A stretch of DNA of 64,000 nucleotides from Hyaloperonospora brassicae. Lineage: Eukaryota; Oomycota; Peronosporomycetes; Peronosporales; Peronosporaceae. Positions within the stretch are counted from its first letter, which is position 1. Each line of letters begins with the position of its first letter. Of this stretch, positions 46,130-57,291 are shown piece after piece. The position numbers and the translations under genes are program-made. The notes beneath the pieces were generated by a model that saw only the letters and a list, made by a program, of their open reading frames with translations, was not told the DNA's origin and ran no database searches. The DNA is taken from contig CANTFL010001461.1 of assembly GCA_947650285.1 (NCBI GenBank), forward strand, positions 62,001 through 126,000. Direction: 5' to 3'.

Positions 46130-46807
46130 TTTGACGCAGATGGCGTGGAGCGCGTCATCTGTTATTAGTCGAGCTAGCTGCAAGCAGCTGAGCGCAATTA
46201 CGCAGTGTATGACAAGGAACTCCTTGCCATGAAATATGCACTGGCTAAGTTTCGGGTCTATCTCTTGGGAGATAGACCGTTCATCGTGTATACCGACCAT
46301 GCGTCACTACGCACGGCCGTAAACAGCCCACACCTCTCGCAGAGAATGGCGAGGTGGCTGTCTTTCTTCGCGGAGTACATTTTCTCCGTGAAGTATAAAC
46401 CAGGACAACTGAACGTCGTCGCTGATGCGCTTTCGCGCCGGCCAAATTTCGAGCCGGTCTCACAATCCAACAGTGAGGATAAGCCCACTGAAGCTACACT
46501 GACAGCCAGTGTTCCGTCGTCAAGCTTACTTGACGACGTACGAAAGGCGTACGCAGAAGATAAGGATCTCCTGCGATTAATGGATCATCTGGTGCATCCA
46601 TCCAGGAAATCATTGAAGTATTTACCGGCTTTGTACCGATCCGATGAGGATCGGTACACAACGATTAACGGACTGTTATATTATACAGCCGTTGACGGCG
46701 ACACGCCTCGTATCGTCGTCCCCACTCATAATGATTTGCGATTACGCATCATGAATGAGTGTCACGATGCCCCAACAGGCGGCCATCGTGGGAGAGAAAA
46801 GACTTAA
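46130..46807 (+). pseudogene. Family A RNase H C-terminal part and integrase zinc-binding start
   Basis: 46205-46807 is open: Tyr-Asp-Lys-Glu-Leu-Leu-Ala, then Tyr-Thr-Asp-His-Ala-Ser-Leu and Asn-Val-Val-Ala-Asp-Ala-Leu-Ser-Arg-Arg, all typical of gypsy RNase H, followed by a linker and an Asp-Ala-Pro-Thr-Gly-Gly-His segment of the integrase HHCC domain. The first RNase H Asp lies upstream near 46090 in another open piece. A TAA at 46805 interrupts before the two Cys. Confidence 0.8.
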
Positions 46808-47450
46808 CTCACGGTAAGTCGTGACTTTAACTGGCCCCGCCAGTATCAGTTTGTACGCAAGTACATACGTGCTTGCGAGTTTTGTCGACAGGTGAAGCCT
46901 AGTCCTTCATCTCGCGCAGCATTGCAACCTATGCCAGTTCCGGTAGAGTGCTGGCAGTCCATTTCAATGGATTTCGTCTTCGGTTTTCCGAAGACGACCA
47001 CAAGAATAATGGCATTCTTGTGTTTGTTGACCAATTCAGCAAGATGGTTCATCTTGCTGCTGTCGCTGAGTCGATCAAGGCTCAACGTTGTGCTCGTGTC
47101 TTTCTAGACACGGTCTCTAGACTCCGCGGGTTACCCCGTGAACTCGTATCCGACCGTGACCCTCGGTTCACGGCGGCATTTTGGAAAATCGTGTTCCGTT
47201 CTCTTGAAACACGATTGAAGATGTCTACTTATGACCATCCGAAAAGAGATGGTCAGACGGAACGTGCGAACTGTGTCCTTGAAGAGATCATCCAAAGATG
47301 TCCACTCGTTTTCGAGCTGGAGCGAATTCCTACCCATGGTGGAATTCGCCATCAATAATTTGGTGCATGCTTCAACCCAGCACACACCGTTTTACGTGAA
47401 TCGCTTACGCCATCCACGTGTGCCCACCCTTTTAGAGTGTGACTCTTAGA
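46808..47450 (+). pseudogene. Family A integrase core (frameshifted, DDE retained)
   Basis: The zinc-binding Cys pair reads Cys-Glu-Phe-Cys near 46874-46885. Met-Asp-Phe near 46967 gives the first catalytic Asp, Ser-Asp-Arg-Asp-Pro-Arg-Phe near 47150 the second, and Gln-Thr-Glu-Arg the Glu exactly 36 residues later. A frameshift lies near 47000 and another near 47340. The catalytic triad is complete, unlike in family B. Confidence 0.8.
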
Positions 47451-47703
47451 TAAGGGGGGGGCAGGGACTTGCTCGAGCAAAAACCGTTTTGGCTCTTGCT
47501 CATCACGTGTCGACGCTAACGTCGTCACGTATGATGCCGATGTCGATCAGGTCGAGATCGATGAAGAAGATCACCTCAATAATAACGACGACGCTATTAT
47601 TGACTCGAACGATGATGACGATTCTGGTATATTCAGCATCGTCAACGATTATGCCAGCGAGGAAGAAGACAACCTCGCTGAAGAAGATAACAATCTCTTA
47701 GCA

Positions 47704-48681
47704 GTGCGCACGAAGCGCACTGAAAGACAAAACAACGAGTCAGAAGAGAACTTCCTGCTGAATCGAGAGGCGGTAGTCAGTTTCGTTCAGGACTCCATCG
47801 CAAATGCGGTGGACCGTCAGAAACGGAACGCATACAAGAATGGAAGAGCATATGTTCTTTTATTTAAGGTTAACATCCTAGTACTACTGTCTACGGTAAA
47901 CTTACCTGGACATGCAGTCACTAGTGTCGGCAGTGGTAAACTACTGCCGAAGTACATTGGGCCATTTCGAGTGTTGCATCGTAAGGGCAATGCATACACG
48001 ATCGAATTGCCACGTTGGATGCGCACGCATCCTACGTTTGACGTGGGGCGACTCAGGCCGTTCTGTCGGTACGAGCCTTCTTCTTCCGATGAAGATAGCC
48101 CCCACGTTCAAGAACATCCATCAAGTTCTTGCGTTCGCGCTCCAGACGATCCGTCTGGTCGCGCAGATATGATACCTCGGAACTCAACCGAGATATCTCC
48201 CCGCGAGCTGTCGCCAGCTCGCCGAAAATGGAGCGGACATCCCGCTCGACCTGAAGCTGCGCTGTGGCGTAATCGGCGCGTTCTCTCGCCCGATCAGCCT
48301 CGCGATCCTTGCGGTTCTTCCGCCCGGTATCAGTCAAAGCGTAGCGCCGGTCGCGCTCGTGCTTCAAGTCATCGTGCAATTCATCGATTGCGCGATCCAT
48401 CTCGTAAGGGTCGAGATGGTGAACCGAATCATCTGGAGGAGGTTTTTCCTCCTCCACCACATCCTTTGGTGGATGCTCACGGTTATCAGCGCTTTCTAGT
48501 GGAGCGTATCTTGAATCACCGTAACGATTCAGGATCAAGGACGAGCTACCTCGTCCAGTGGCGGGGGTATCCACCCTCTTGGAACAGCTGGGATCCCCGC
48601 TCTCAGCTGTTGATGGACGTTGAAGGTCTCGTCCGCCAGTATGACGAGACTCATCCGATTGGTCCGAGGTCCCATCGGTAA
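47704..48681 (+). CDS. Family A integrase C-terminus with chromodomain
   Basis: 325 codons. The first 125 match the integrase C-terminal domain (Leu-Leu-Pro-Lys-Tyr-Ile-Gly-Pro-Phe and His-Pro-Thr-Phe-Asp-Val). Residues about 130-255 are Arg/Ser/Pro-rich low complexity, exactly where the antisense ORF encodes its coiled coil. Residues about 260-315 form a chromodomain with Tyr-Leu-Val-Gln-Trp-Arg-Gly-Tyr-Pro and Trp-Asn-Ser-Trp. The acidic stretch upstream (47510-47700) is open in a different frame. The frame stops at 48679. Confidence 0.8.
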   Translation: MRTKRTERQNNESEENFLLNREAVVSFVQDSIANAVDRQKRNAYKNGRAYVLLFKVNILVLLSTVNLPGHAVTSVGSGKLLPKYIGPFRVLHRKGNAYTIELPRWMRTHPTFDVGRLRPFCRYEPSSSDEDSPHVQEHPSSSCVRAPDDPSGRADMIPRNSTEISPRELSPARRKWSGHPARPEAALWRNRRVLSPDQPRDPCGSSARYQSKRSAGRARASSHRAIHRLRDPSRKGRDGEPNHLEEVFPPPPHPLVDAHGYQRFLVERILNHRNDSGSRTSYLVQWRGYPPSWNSWDPRSQLLMDVEGLVRQYDETHPIGPRSHR

Positions 48682-49671
48682 ACACGCGCCCTAGGCGCTT
48701 GTAGACGAATTGCAAGTTTGAAATCGCGTCACGCATCTCAGCCGGGATGTGTGCCCTCCCCCAGGGCGAATCTAGGGAATAGACGTCCCTCTGCGCACGC
48801 TGCGAGTTGTCAGCACAACTCGCGCAAGGGTCTTCCCAAGTGAGGCATGGAATGCCGGCCATACTTGATAAACGATGCAACCGGTACCTAGCACCGGTTG
48901 GCGTTCGCTTTTCGAAGCTGAGGCGTACTGCCTCAAGCTTCTTGAGCCACCCTTCTCGTCCAAAATTCTTTACGTTTTGGACGAACGCGTTCCACGCTGC
49001 CAAAAGCGAGTTTTTGTCACGCCTTTGGTTGCTGTTATACCATCGATGTCTAAGAAGGACATCGAGATAAAATCCTCTACAGTGCGAAAGTTTCTCGCGC
49101 TGGAATCCAAGCCATGAAGCTCGGTTGCATCGAATAAAGGTATTCGATGGTGTTAGTTTGTCTCGTGAGACAAGCTATTGATGATCCGTTCGGGCAGACG
49201 CCACGGCTTCGGCTCATAACGGTTTGAAGTGGTACCTCTGTTGTTACCACGGCTCCCAGAATGACGACGGCTCGCGCCATCGTCATCACGCTCGTTCGAA
49301 GAAGCACGAGTCGGCGGTGGTAAGGAGTAATACTCCTCACCACTCTGATCACCTTCATCATCACTGCCGAACAGACTGAGCTGCAACTCACGAATCCGTT
49401 CGTTCGGCAGTGGACTTAGCGAATACTGAGGCGTCGCCGTTGATCTAGACGCCTCTGAAACATTGCCCGAGTCAGACACGTCTGACGTGCCGGAATAGAT
49501 GACCTCAACGTCAGCGTCATCATGCGCACGCGGTGAGGTGCCGCGTGCACCTGCAGCACCTGTTGCTGCAGGCGAAGAAGGAGCATCAAACGACGAATCG
49601 TCTGCCGCAGAGGCTGGCACAGCAGCAGGCTGTGCGGGTCTTAAGTCACCCCTCATAGACATGTTAACCAT
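48053..49671 (-). pseudogene. Antisense ORF of family A (coiled-coil protein, two open pieces)
   Basis: Piece 1 runs from an ATG at 49671 to about 49153: 172 residues, Ala/Ser/Asp-rich head with Arg/Ser-rich end. Piece 2, 49003-48053, has no ATG of its own and begins in a conserved segment (Trp-Asn-Ala-Phe-Val-Gln-Asn), then a Cys-x2-Cys pair, then a long heptad-like coiled coil with many Arg, Glu and Leu (about residues 205-300). A stop and a 1-nt shift lie between the pieces; copy A1 has different breaks, so the ancestral gene was probably continuous. Piece 2 overlaps the chromodomain ORF by 629 bp on opposite strands. Function unknown. Confidence 0.6.
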
Positions 49672-49793
49672 GCGAGGTCAAGCGGAAAGTGAATGGAACG
49701 GACCCAACAAGTGCTCCCTGTCCCAATGGCGACCAACGGGTGGCCACCATATTTTCGATAGTCACACAGAGACTATCAGTTAAGGCGGGATGA

Positions 49794-49821
49794 TGTAACG
49801 GGGCAGCCCACTACATGGAAT
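49794..49821 (+). repeat. Start of family A 3' LTR, cut by B1
   Basis: The first 28 bp of the LTR, TGTAACGGGGCAGCCC then diverged CACTACA, end where the B1 LTR begins. The remainder is expected beyond the B1/B4 block, outside the window. Confidence 0.85.
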
Positions 49822-51624
49822 TGTGGTAAAGTCATTAACTAAATTTTGGGACGTGGATCGGTGGCCACCTAGTCAAGAGGTCACTTACTGGTGGAAAACG
49901 GGCCCATGGGACTTGGCGATCCAATGAGGAGATTGAAAACGATCTCAACGGGGATCGGCGATCTGGTCCAACTGTCACCAGACTTATGGACACGGATCGA
50001 TTTGAGACGGAGCGATCTGGGACAAGACGACCAATAGAACGATTTCCATGGAGCGATCTGGGACAAGGATCTGGGACAAGGACCTGGGACCAGGTGATGT
50101 GATATGACTCTGTGATGAAGGTGTAACATCCTGCAGATCGGTGACGCTCTCTATCGATCTCCCAAAGGGAGTACTGATTTAGGTTAATCATGGCCCGATC
50201 TGGAAGTGGGGATGTTTGTGGGAGTCCGTGGGACCGTTGTAAGAACTGTGGATGGTCCCATGGAGCAGATAAACTCTTGGGGATGGTATCGGAGTATACA
50301 CAATGAACGGAATAACACATATGGCCGGATTGTACTATGTCGATCCTCAACTATCTCTAATTGGGCATCAGATCGGTCATGTTCCCTGCTGATTATGGAT
50401 ATATCGATGATGGAGCTATTGGATTGTGATATACATGCTTGTTGAAGGTCCGTGAGTGATGTCGCAAAAGTTCAGACCGAAAGAGCCAGTGGAAGCCGGT
50501 TGAATTGACGTCGAAAAATGGATTTAGACACATTCGGCATTTGGATAATATTTTGGTCTATTCGGTACCAAAATTGGGTATTAGGTACCGCATTTGGAAT
50601 TTGCTCCTTTCTGGTGTCTAGGTACGATATCGGGAGTATTGGCGCTATCTTTGGAGTACAGGTCACGAAACTTTGACACGTGTTCAAGGCGGCGGTCAAG
50701 TTGAAGGTGATGTTGACTTGGAGAGTGACCTACGGTTGGGAATAGGCCTAAAGATAGGTTGGCTAATAATTTGGTTGGTAAATAAACAGACTTGAACTCT
50801 ACTTCTTCTGCACACGACGCGCGTTCCTCCCCTCTTCTCCGGGAAAGATCGATTTGGCTTCCCCGGCGGGTCAAGGCACGCGTGTTACAGGGACACAGAA
50901 GACCGATCTTGGATTGTTGGCCAAGGTCGGGAAGAGCCATCTCGGGATATCTGGCCTGGATCGATCAAGTACTCACACTCAACTCAACTGCTAGGGAGCA
51001 GCAACACAAGGAAAAGGAAAAGGATTTTGGTTACAAGATCGCAAGAAGGCTCAAGTGGTCAGAAGATCTGGACAAGGAGTTCAAGACAAGACCGAGAAAG
51101 ATCGAAGCGATCTACTGGGTAGATCGGCACGTTTCATTTTAGTGAAACCAAGAACCGATCTGCCCACATTGCGCACTTCCGGCAAGATCGGCCGATCCCA
51201 AGACCAGATCGGACCGATCTCAAGGCAATATCGACGCGAGACTACTATTTGGTGAGTGAAGATTTCCGCACAGCGAAGACCCCGATCCCGATGACGAATC
51301 GAGATCGGTGTGATTTAAGATCGAGATCGCGACGTTTTCGGTAAAAGATCGCCGTGACTCAAGATCAAGATCGCAGAACCCCTGTTCGTGGTGTGAAGGT
51401 TTCCGCACCGGAAGCGAACTCTCAACCCCAAACCTTCAGCGAGATCAACATCTCCCACGTCCATTACGAAGAGCTCAAGCCAGCCCAACCGACGGGTACA
51501 CAAGGTGAGCACAAGGATATACAACAAGGCACGAATCGGAGTACCCCCTCCGTGAGTCAGCAATTCTGGGCAAGTGGAAGGTCGACCCTCACACAAGTAA
51601 TTTTGTGAGATCGACTTCACCACA
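49822..51624 (+). repeat. Family B 5' LTR plus leader of B1
   Basis: It begins TGTGGTAAAG and aligns with 59729-61541 over its length and with parts of 26573-29545. The LTR/leader border was not determined. The right part is very rich in GATC. Confidence 0.75.
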
Positions 51625-53695
51625 ATGGTGCGCGTGCCCGGATCTTCTGAGGCCTCTGGATTTCACCGTGAGTCCACTGGAGAAGATGTCAAGATCAAGC
51701 AAGAACCTGGGATTGAAGTGTCAGCGACAGAGAGATCGACGCAGACACGCAGAAGCACAAGATCCCCATATCATCAGAGTTTTGGGAGGGGCTCTGACGA
51801 AATGAAAATAAAAGAGGAAGATCGAGAGATCGATCTGGAAGATAAACCTCAACCCCCTCCTAGGGTCCTTTCGGAGGCCACCTCAGATCGCTCTGCAAAG
51901 AGCAATCTGCTGGATGAAAATCCAAAGGCGAAATCCAAACCCTACCTCCTCGTTGACATATCTCCTGACCTCAAGCCGAGTAACACGACCACGAGATCGA
52001 TCACATCGAAACGATCCGCGACGAGATCGACGGGATCGGACGTCAAAGATCGCCGGATCGGCCGAACCGTGCAATTAAAGGTCGGAGTCAAAGATATCGC
52101 GACGCCAAAGACTGAATGTAACCCAAGGAAGATCGCGTCCAGGGAGAAGGAGACGACAGGGAAGCACGTGAGCGTGCGAAATGGCAATACTATAATGGCC
52201 ATTTGAAGACACTATTCAGGACGTATCCAGTGTTAAAGATAATAAAGCCCAAGTTGATCGGTCCTCTGGACAAGCCGATCTCGGTCCCACCTCCTGGGAC
52301 CAACAAAGTCGACGAGATCAATTTGATTTTACAGATGTTGGACGACATGGGTGTCTGCCCTAACGCTTTTGATGGAGATGAAATGCTAAGTTGCAGCTTG
52401 GAACATTTGAAGAACGCGGCGAATGAGTTTGTGGAGATTATGATGATGCTGGTGGGCAAAGCCAACGCTCCTAAAGACAAGATCGATACACCTTTTGATT
52501 CGCTTCATGAACACGCCGTGGGATCGCCCCGCTACGCCTCGGACGACTCCGAGAGCGAGTCAGATGGATCCATCAGCATTCGTCGAATGTCGTTAGGACC
52601 ATCGGGTGGTACGTTTCTAAAAAACAAGATCGGCCAAGCCAAGATTGACGTCTTTAAAGGACAAGCCAAGAGCGACATGTTACTGAGATCGACCGGTACC
52701 CGTATTGGGCTGGACGAGCAAGAAGAAAGCAATCTAAGTCGTCACTTCAATGCATCCATGAAGAAGTACGAGGCGGATCAACGTACAGCTCAGCATATGA
52801 ATTGACAGCCAAACCACTACCCTGATCGCCGTGCCTTTCTCCAACCCTTGCACGAAAGCCATTACATGCCGTATGTGGAGATGGAATCGTTGGAGTTGGA
52901 CACTTACCAGCAGATCCATCATGGTGCGGAATACGACCCAGATGATCTATGGGTGCCCGAACCACGGCGCCTAGCCGCGACCGGTGTGACTACCGGAGGG
53001 GGGAGCATCACGCAGAGGATCAGAATCTCAGCGATTTTGGAACTGAAAGAATTTTCAGGAAAGGATCGGGAAGAAGATAAAGCACGAACCTGGATCGGCA
53101 AAGTGAAGTCAGCGTTCATTCGGGACCAAGCACCGGACGAAGAGAGATGTCTGTTTTTCGGTGATCTCATGGTGGGCCCAGCTCGTTACTGGTACCGCCA
53201 GCTGAGTAGGTCGACGAGATTCAATTGAAAAGAGTTGATGAACAGTCTTCTTGTGGAATATGCAGGACACGGGATGTCCGCGAGCCGGCAATATCACCAC
53301 GCAAAGAAAGATCGGAGGAAGATCCTTTACAGTACCTGTATCGGCTCAATATGATGGGAATGCAGGCGAAGATACCGGTGCTAAATGGACTGGCAGCTGC
53401 GCGCAAGGAACATGTCAACCATTTCATTGACACTCTAGATGACCCTGATCTGTCCAATCAATTGCTACTTCTAAATGTAGCCGACCCAGATACCATGCAA
53501 AAAACGCTACATGGATATCAACAAGAGAGATCGCGTCAGGGAAAAGTGATGATGGGATCGTCCAAGTTCAGGCAGAAAGGAACTTTGGGTCCAGCGCTGT
53601 CTAAACCTGAACGAGCGGTGAGGATGATCCGTACCAGGGACGTCAGCAGCGAGTCAGGTTCGGACACCTACGAATCTGATTCGGAAGATCGATAA
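51625..53695 (+). pseudogene. Family B1 gag
   Basis: Frame pieces are 51625-52206, 52203-52805, 52848-53228 and 53225-53695. The first is basic and charged; the second has Ser/Asp-rich stretches. The third and fourth form a capsid-like domain with Phe-Ser-Gly-Lys-Asp-Arg-Glu, Ala-Arg-Tyr-Trp-Tyr-Arg-Gln-Leu-Ser and His-Phe-Ile-Asp-Thr-Leu-Asp-Asp-Pro. A TGA near 53226 stands at a likely Trp, and at least one frameshift follows. Zinc knuckles come next. Confidence 0.8.
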
Positions 53696-53821
53696 AGATC
53701 GGTCCACGTGGCTGCTACTGCGGATCGATGTTCGCCATCTCGTTAGACTTCAACAAACTCGAGATCGGTCGACGCGGACACTCGTCGAGATTATCAAGAT
53801 CACAATGTGCCATCGAATCCG

Positions 53822-53863
53822 TGCACTCATTGCGGATCGACCAAGCACGGAGATCTCGGCTGT
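53822..53863 (+). other. Family B1 gag zinc knuckle
   Basis: CX2CX4HX4C encoded as Cys-Thr-His-Cys-Gly-Ser-Thr-Lys-His-Gly-Asp-Leu-Gly-Cys, in a short frame that stops at 53943. A Cys-Gln-Lys-Cys start of a second knuckle follows. Confidence 0.85.
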
Positions 53864-54169
53864 TGGAAGCGGCTCACGTGTCAGAAATGTGGGCTTAAGG
53901 GTACCCCTCGGACAATTGTTTTTTCGTGTGTCGTGCCTGCGTGAGATGCATGACCCGGGGAAGTGTCCCATGGAGGAGTTCTACAACATGATCCGCCAGT
54001 GGTACGTCCCAAACAAGCATGCGGGGATGCTGCCAGAGAAGGCCGTAAGGATGTTAAACTAGGACGCTCGCCAGGTTTGAATCCGGTACGAGCCGAGCAT
54101 TCTAGGCTCTGCATTATTGCATACGTGGAATAAAAGAAGAGAGATCGCGAGAGTAAGCAGGATACAGAC

Positions 54170-54781
54170 ATGGAAACAAATATATCTCGTTCGAAGTCAA
54201 AACGTGTCGCGTCCGTGTCCCATCTGAAGAGGATCGATAAATACTCGCGATCTGAACCGACTATGATGATCGAGCTCGCTTACGGGAAATCTCGCGGATA
54301 TTGGAAACATTACTCACTCGGGAAGTGGTTTAAACAGGCGAAATCTGTTGGCAAGATCAACAACGTAAAAACCACTCTGCTATTTGATTCTGGTGCTGAA
54401 GTGTCGATCATTGACACCACCTTTGCTCGTAAGTTTGGTTGCATTATTGACGAAAGTCAACGACAAGAATGTATCGGGACCGAAGAAACTTCATATATGA
54501 CGATAAAATGTACCAAGATCAAAGTAGCCCTCGCGGGATTGCTGGTATGATATTTCGATGTATGGGTAGGCGATCAAGCGGGACAAGACGAGATTTTGGG
54601 AATGGACTTCATGGTACCCGCCGGAGTACGACTCGATCTAGCCGACGGCGCGCTACGTCTTTCAGAGGAAATCCGTATGCACCTCGCAGGACGTCGTCCC
54701 GCGAACGGATCGAAGGTACAGAATGTGACGGCGAAGGAACAACATGTAGTGATCCTGGTCTGTGAGTCAATAGAAGTGTAG
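54170..54781 (+). pseudogene. Family B1 aspartic protease (frameshifted)
   Basis: 54170-54550 contains Leu-Phe-Asp-Ser-Gly-Ala-Glu-Val-Ser-Ile, the retropepsin active site in the Asp-Ser-Gly form. After a stop at 54548 the reading continues at 54590-54780 with Leu-Gly-Met-Asp-Phe-Met-Val-Pro-Ala-Gly-Val-Arg-Leu-Asp, which family C also has. This is the part missing from B3 and B4. Confidence 0.8.
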
Positions 54782-55042
54782 ATTGGGATCGGTGGGGCCA
54801 AGATGAAGTTGTGGGTCGTCAGAGGACCTGGCTGGGTACCCACAATGATCTCGGGGTTTGGTAGGAGGAAGTTTCTGCAGATGACCAATATCGGCGACCA
54901 CGAGATTATACTACCCACTCATACGATACTGGGCGTGTGGGTGGAAGGAGACATGATACCGTGGACGTAAGGTTTTGTAAAGGTCGGATCGGGGAAATAC
55001 AAAGAGTGGTAGACTCTGGCGTTTGAGTCCAATACGAATCGA

Positions 55043-56640
55043 GTGAATGAACTCTTAAAAGAACAGATCGGACCATTGGTAAATCGTCCTAAGTACGCCA
55101 CGCCAAAATGCATCATGAAACGTCCGTCTGATGTGTTAAAAGCCCCGCCTCCAGTAGTTTCCATGGTAACGCAGCAAGTAGGCGACCAAGAATTGAAAAG
55201 GGCGGATACTGTGGCTGCAAAGGAGGGAACGGTCAACGGAACCAGATCGAATCCACCAGATAAAACAGATTTATCGTCGATGGATAACGATATTGAGATC
55301 GAAACTGAGATCGCGATGAGAAGGTATCACGGGACCAAACAAGGAGAGCAAAACAATATACTGTCTTCGTCGGACGTCAATCTTACTGACAACAGAGCAG
55401 GACTGGATCGGTCCGAAGAGACGCAAAGATCTGAAGAGGACAAGTCGACTAAGATCGACGAAGCTGACTCCACCGAAGCACCAGTCTACTATCACGAGAG
55501 TGGAGATTTGTTTGCCGAGGACATCGAGCAACATCTGGCGGTTTTACCAGAGATGTCTACTGCTATAAAAGAAGTTACAATCGACGACATTCAGATCGGC
55601 GATCCGGATGTTCCTCTCACCGCAGATCAACAAAGACTCAGATCGCTGATATGGAAGAGTCGTCACCTTCTTATGGGGAAAGGCAACGCTCTACCACCAG
55701 CGGCTCGAGAAGCGATTTGTGACATCGATGTCAGTGGAGCCGCCTAATTGCGCAAAGAGTCCGCCCGGTCGCATTCAAATATCGAGAGAAGCTATCCGAT
55801 CTCATTAAATGACTGTTAGCGGCCAAGATCATATAACCATCCACGTCACCTTGAGCGTCTCCGATAGTGGTGATCATCAAGAAGAACGGAGTGGATATTC
55901 GCCTCTGCATTGATTAACGAAGAGTGAATCAGCTGACACGCCTGATGGCTTATCCCATGCCGTTTATCTGCGATCTGCTGAAAGACCTGGATAAAGCTCT
56001 ATGGTACTGTTCGCTAGACATGGCTAGTAAATTCTGGGTTGTTGAAATGACTGAACGAGCAAAACTGGTCTCAGCATTTGTCACGCCGTTTGGCGTGTTC
56101 GAGTGGCTGCGAATGCCGTTTGGGCTTAAGAATGCACCCCAGATATACCAACGCCTGTTTGACAATGCGCTAAATGGATATCTCAAGATCGGCCAGACAT
56201 CAACCTCTGATGGCCTGATCGACGTGTTCAAAGATGGATAACCTGAGACAGATCGACGACCCTACATACTGAGACGCCGATCTTACATTGACGACATCCT
56301 CATACCAGCTACGTCATGGGGATCGCTCTACCCAAAAGTAGAGCGGTTGCTGGAAGCGTGTGATAAGTGGGACATGTCTATCAGTCTCACGAAGAGCTTT
56401 TGGGGGTGCCGTAAGGTCGATTATTTGGGACATCGAGTGTCGATGGATGGTCTGGAGGCACATCCCAAGAACTTGGAGTCGTTGACCAACATCCCGTTCT
56501 CTAGCACGCTGCGAGCTATGCAATCTTTTCTCGGGAGCTTGAACTACTACCGCCGCTTCATTAAGGATTTCTCGGTGTATGCCGCGGTGTTGTATGAGTT
56601 AAGAGAATTGGATTTCTTCGAGATCGGCCGATCTCAGCTC
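55043..56640 (+). pseudogene. Family B1 reverse transcriptase
   Basis: 55043-55747 holds a variable linker and the RT start (Lys-Gly-Asn-Ala-Leu-Pro-Pro). Between 55745 and 55920 at least five stops interrupt positions that are open in B2. 55924-56241 carries Ser-Leu-Asp-Met-Ala-Ser with the first catalytic Asp, and Tyr-Ile-Asp-Asp-Ile-Leu lies at about 56284-56301. The thumb continues cleanly from 56347. B1 and B2 are broken at different places, so both come from an intact ancestor. Confidence 0.85.
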
Positions 56641-57285
56641 GCAGCAGGAGACGAATGGTTGAACGAGGGTCGATGGACCGAAGATAAGGTTGCTTTCACT
56701 ATGCTAAACGCTAAAATAGCTACAGCTCCCATGCTTAAACAGTTCGACCCAGATCGCCCTTCCGTGATCGTGGTCTATGCTAGCAAGCGGGCTGTGTCAG
56801 CGGCCCTGATACAGGAGTACGATGGCGTGTACCACCCGGTGGCGTTCACTAGACGTACGTTGAAGCCCAATGAGCTTAACTACGGGACGGTGGAAAAAGA
56901 AGTGCTGGCACTAATTCGTATCTTGGATGTATGCTATACTTCGCTTGCCTCGCGGGAGATCACTGTGCTGACCCGACATTCTACGTTAGCATGGTCGATG
57001 CAATCTCGAGGACTCAACGGGAGATTAGGACGGTGGGCTGCTTTGTTGTCAAACTGGACTATGGAGATGAAGAAATGTGAGCGAGGAGAGGAAGAGATCC
57101 TGGTCATGTTAGCAGCGAGTATCACCCCGAGAGAGGAGGTGGAAGAGATGCTGATCACGATCTCCCCGCGTAAGGACTGCCGACGCAAGATATTAACACC
57201 GCCAACAACGGTGGGAGTAGATGAGCAGTTGCTGGTGGCCAGTTTCGATGGATCGGCAAGTATAAAGAAGAAAGGAGGGTCGTAG
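56347..57285 (+). CDS. Family B1 RT thumb, RNase H and start of second RNase H
   Basis: One open frame of 312 codons. It holds the RT thumb (Tyr-Leu-Gly-His-Arg-Val and Phe-Leu-Gly-Ser-Leu-Asn-Tyr-Tyr-Arg-Arg), then the gypsy RNase H with the codon at 56776-56778 reading Tyr in place of the first catalytic Asp (B2 has Asp). Next come Val-Ala-Phe-Thr-Arg-Arg-Thr-Leu and a linker. At 57240-57285 the second RNase H begins (Ser-Phe-Asp-Gly-Ser). A stop at 57283 interrupts it. Confidence 0.8.
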   Translation: MLEACDKWDMSISLTKSFWGCRKVDYLGHRVSMDGLEAHPKNLESLTNIPFSSTLRAMQSFLGSLNYYRRFIKDFSVYAAVLYELRELDFFEIGRSQLAAGDEWLNEGRWTEDKVAFTMLNAKIATAPMLKQFDPDRPSVIVVYASKRAVSAALIQEYDGVYHPVAFTRRTLKPNELNYGTVEKEVLALIRILDVCYTSLASREITVLTRHSTLAWSMQSRGLNGRLGRWAALLSNWTMEMKKCERGEEEILVMLAASITPREEVEEMLITISPRKDCRRKILTPPTTVGVDEQLLVASFDGSASIKKKGGS

Positions 57286-57291
57286 AGTGCT

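Larger units (their letters stand above)
42200..49821 (+). mobile_element. Ty3/gypsy family A, copy A2
   Basis: It has a 5' LTR (42200-42592), gag, zinc knuckle, protease, RT, RNase H, integrase, chromodomain, an antisense ORF region (48053-49671), a weak purine tract and the first 28 bp of the 3' LTR (49794-49821). There B1 is inserted. It sits inside family C. Gag and pol are broken by several in-frame stops and frameshifts. The whole element is saturated with short perfect hairpins, which other families in the window do not show. Confidence 0.9.
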
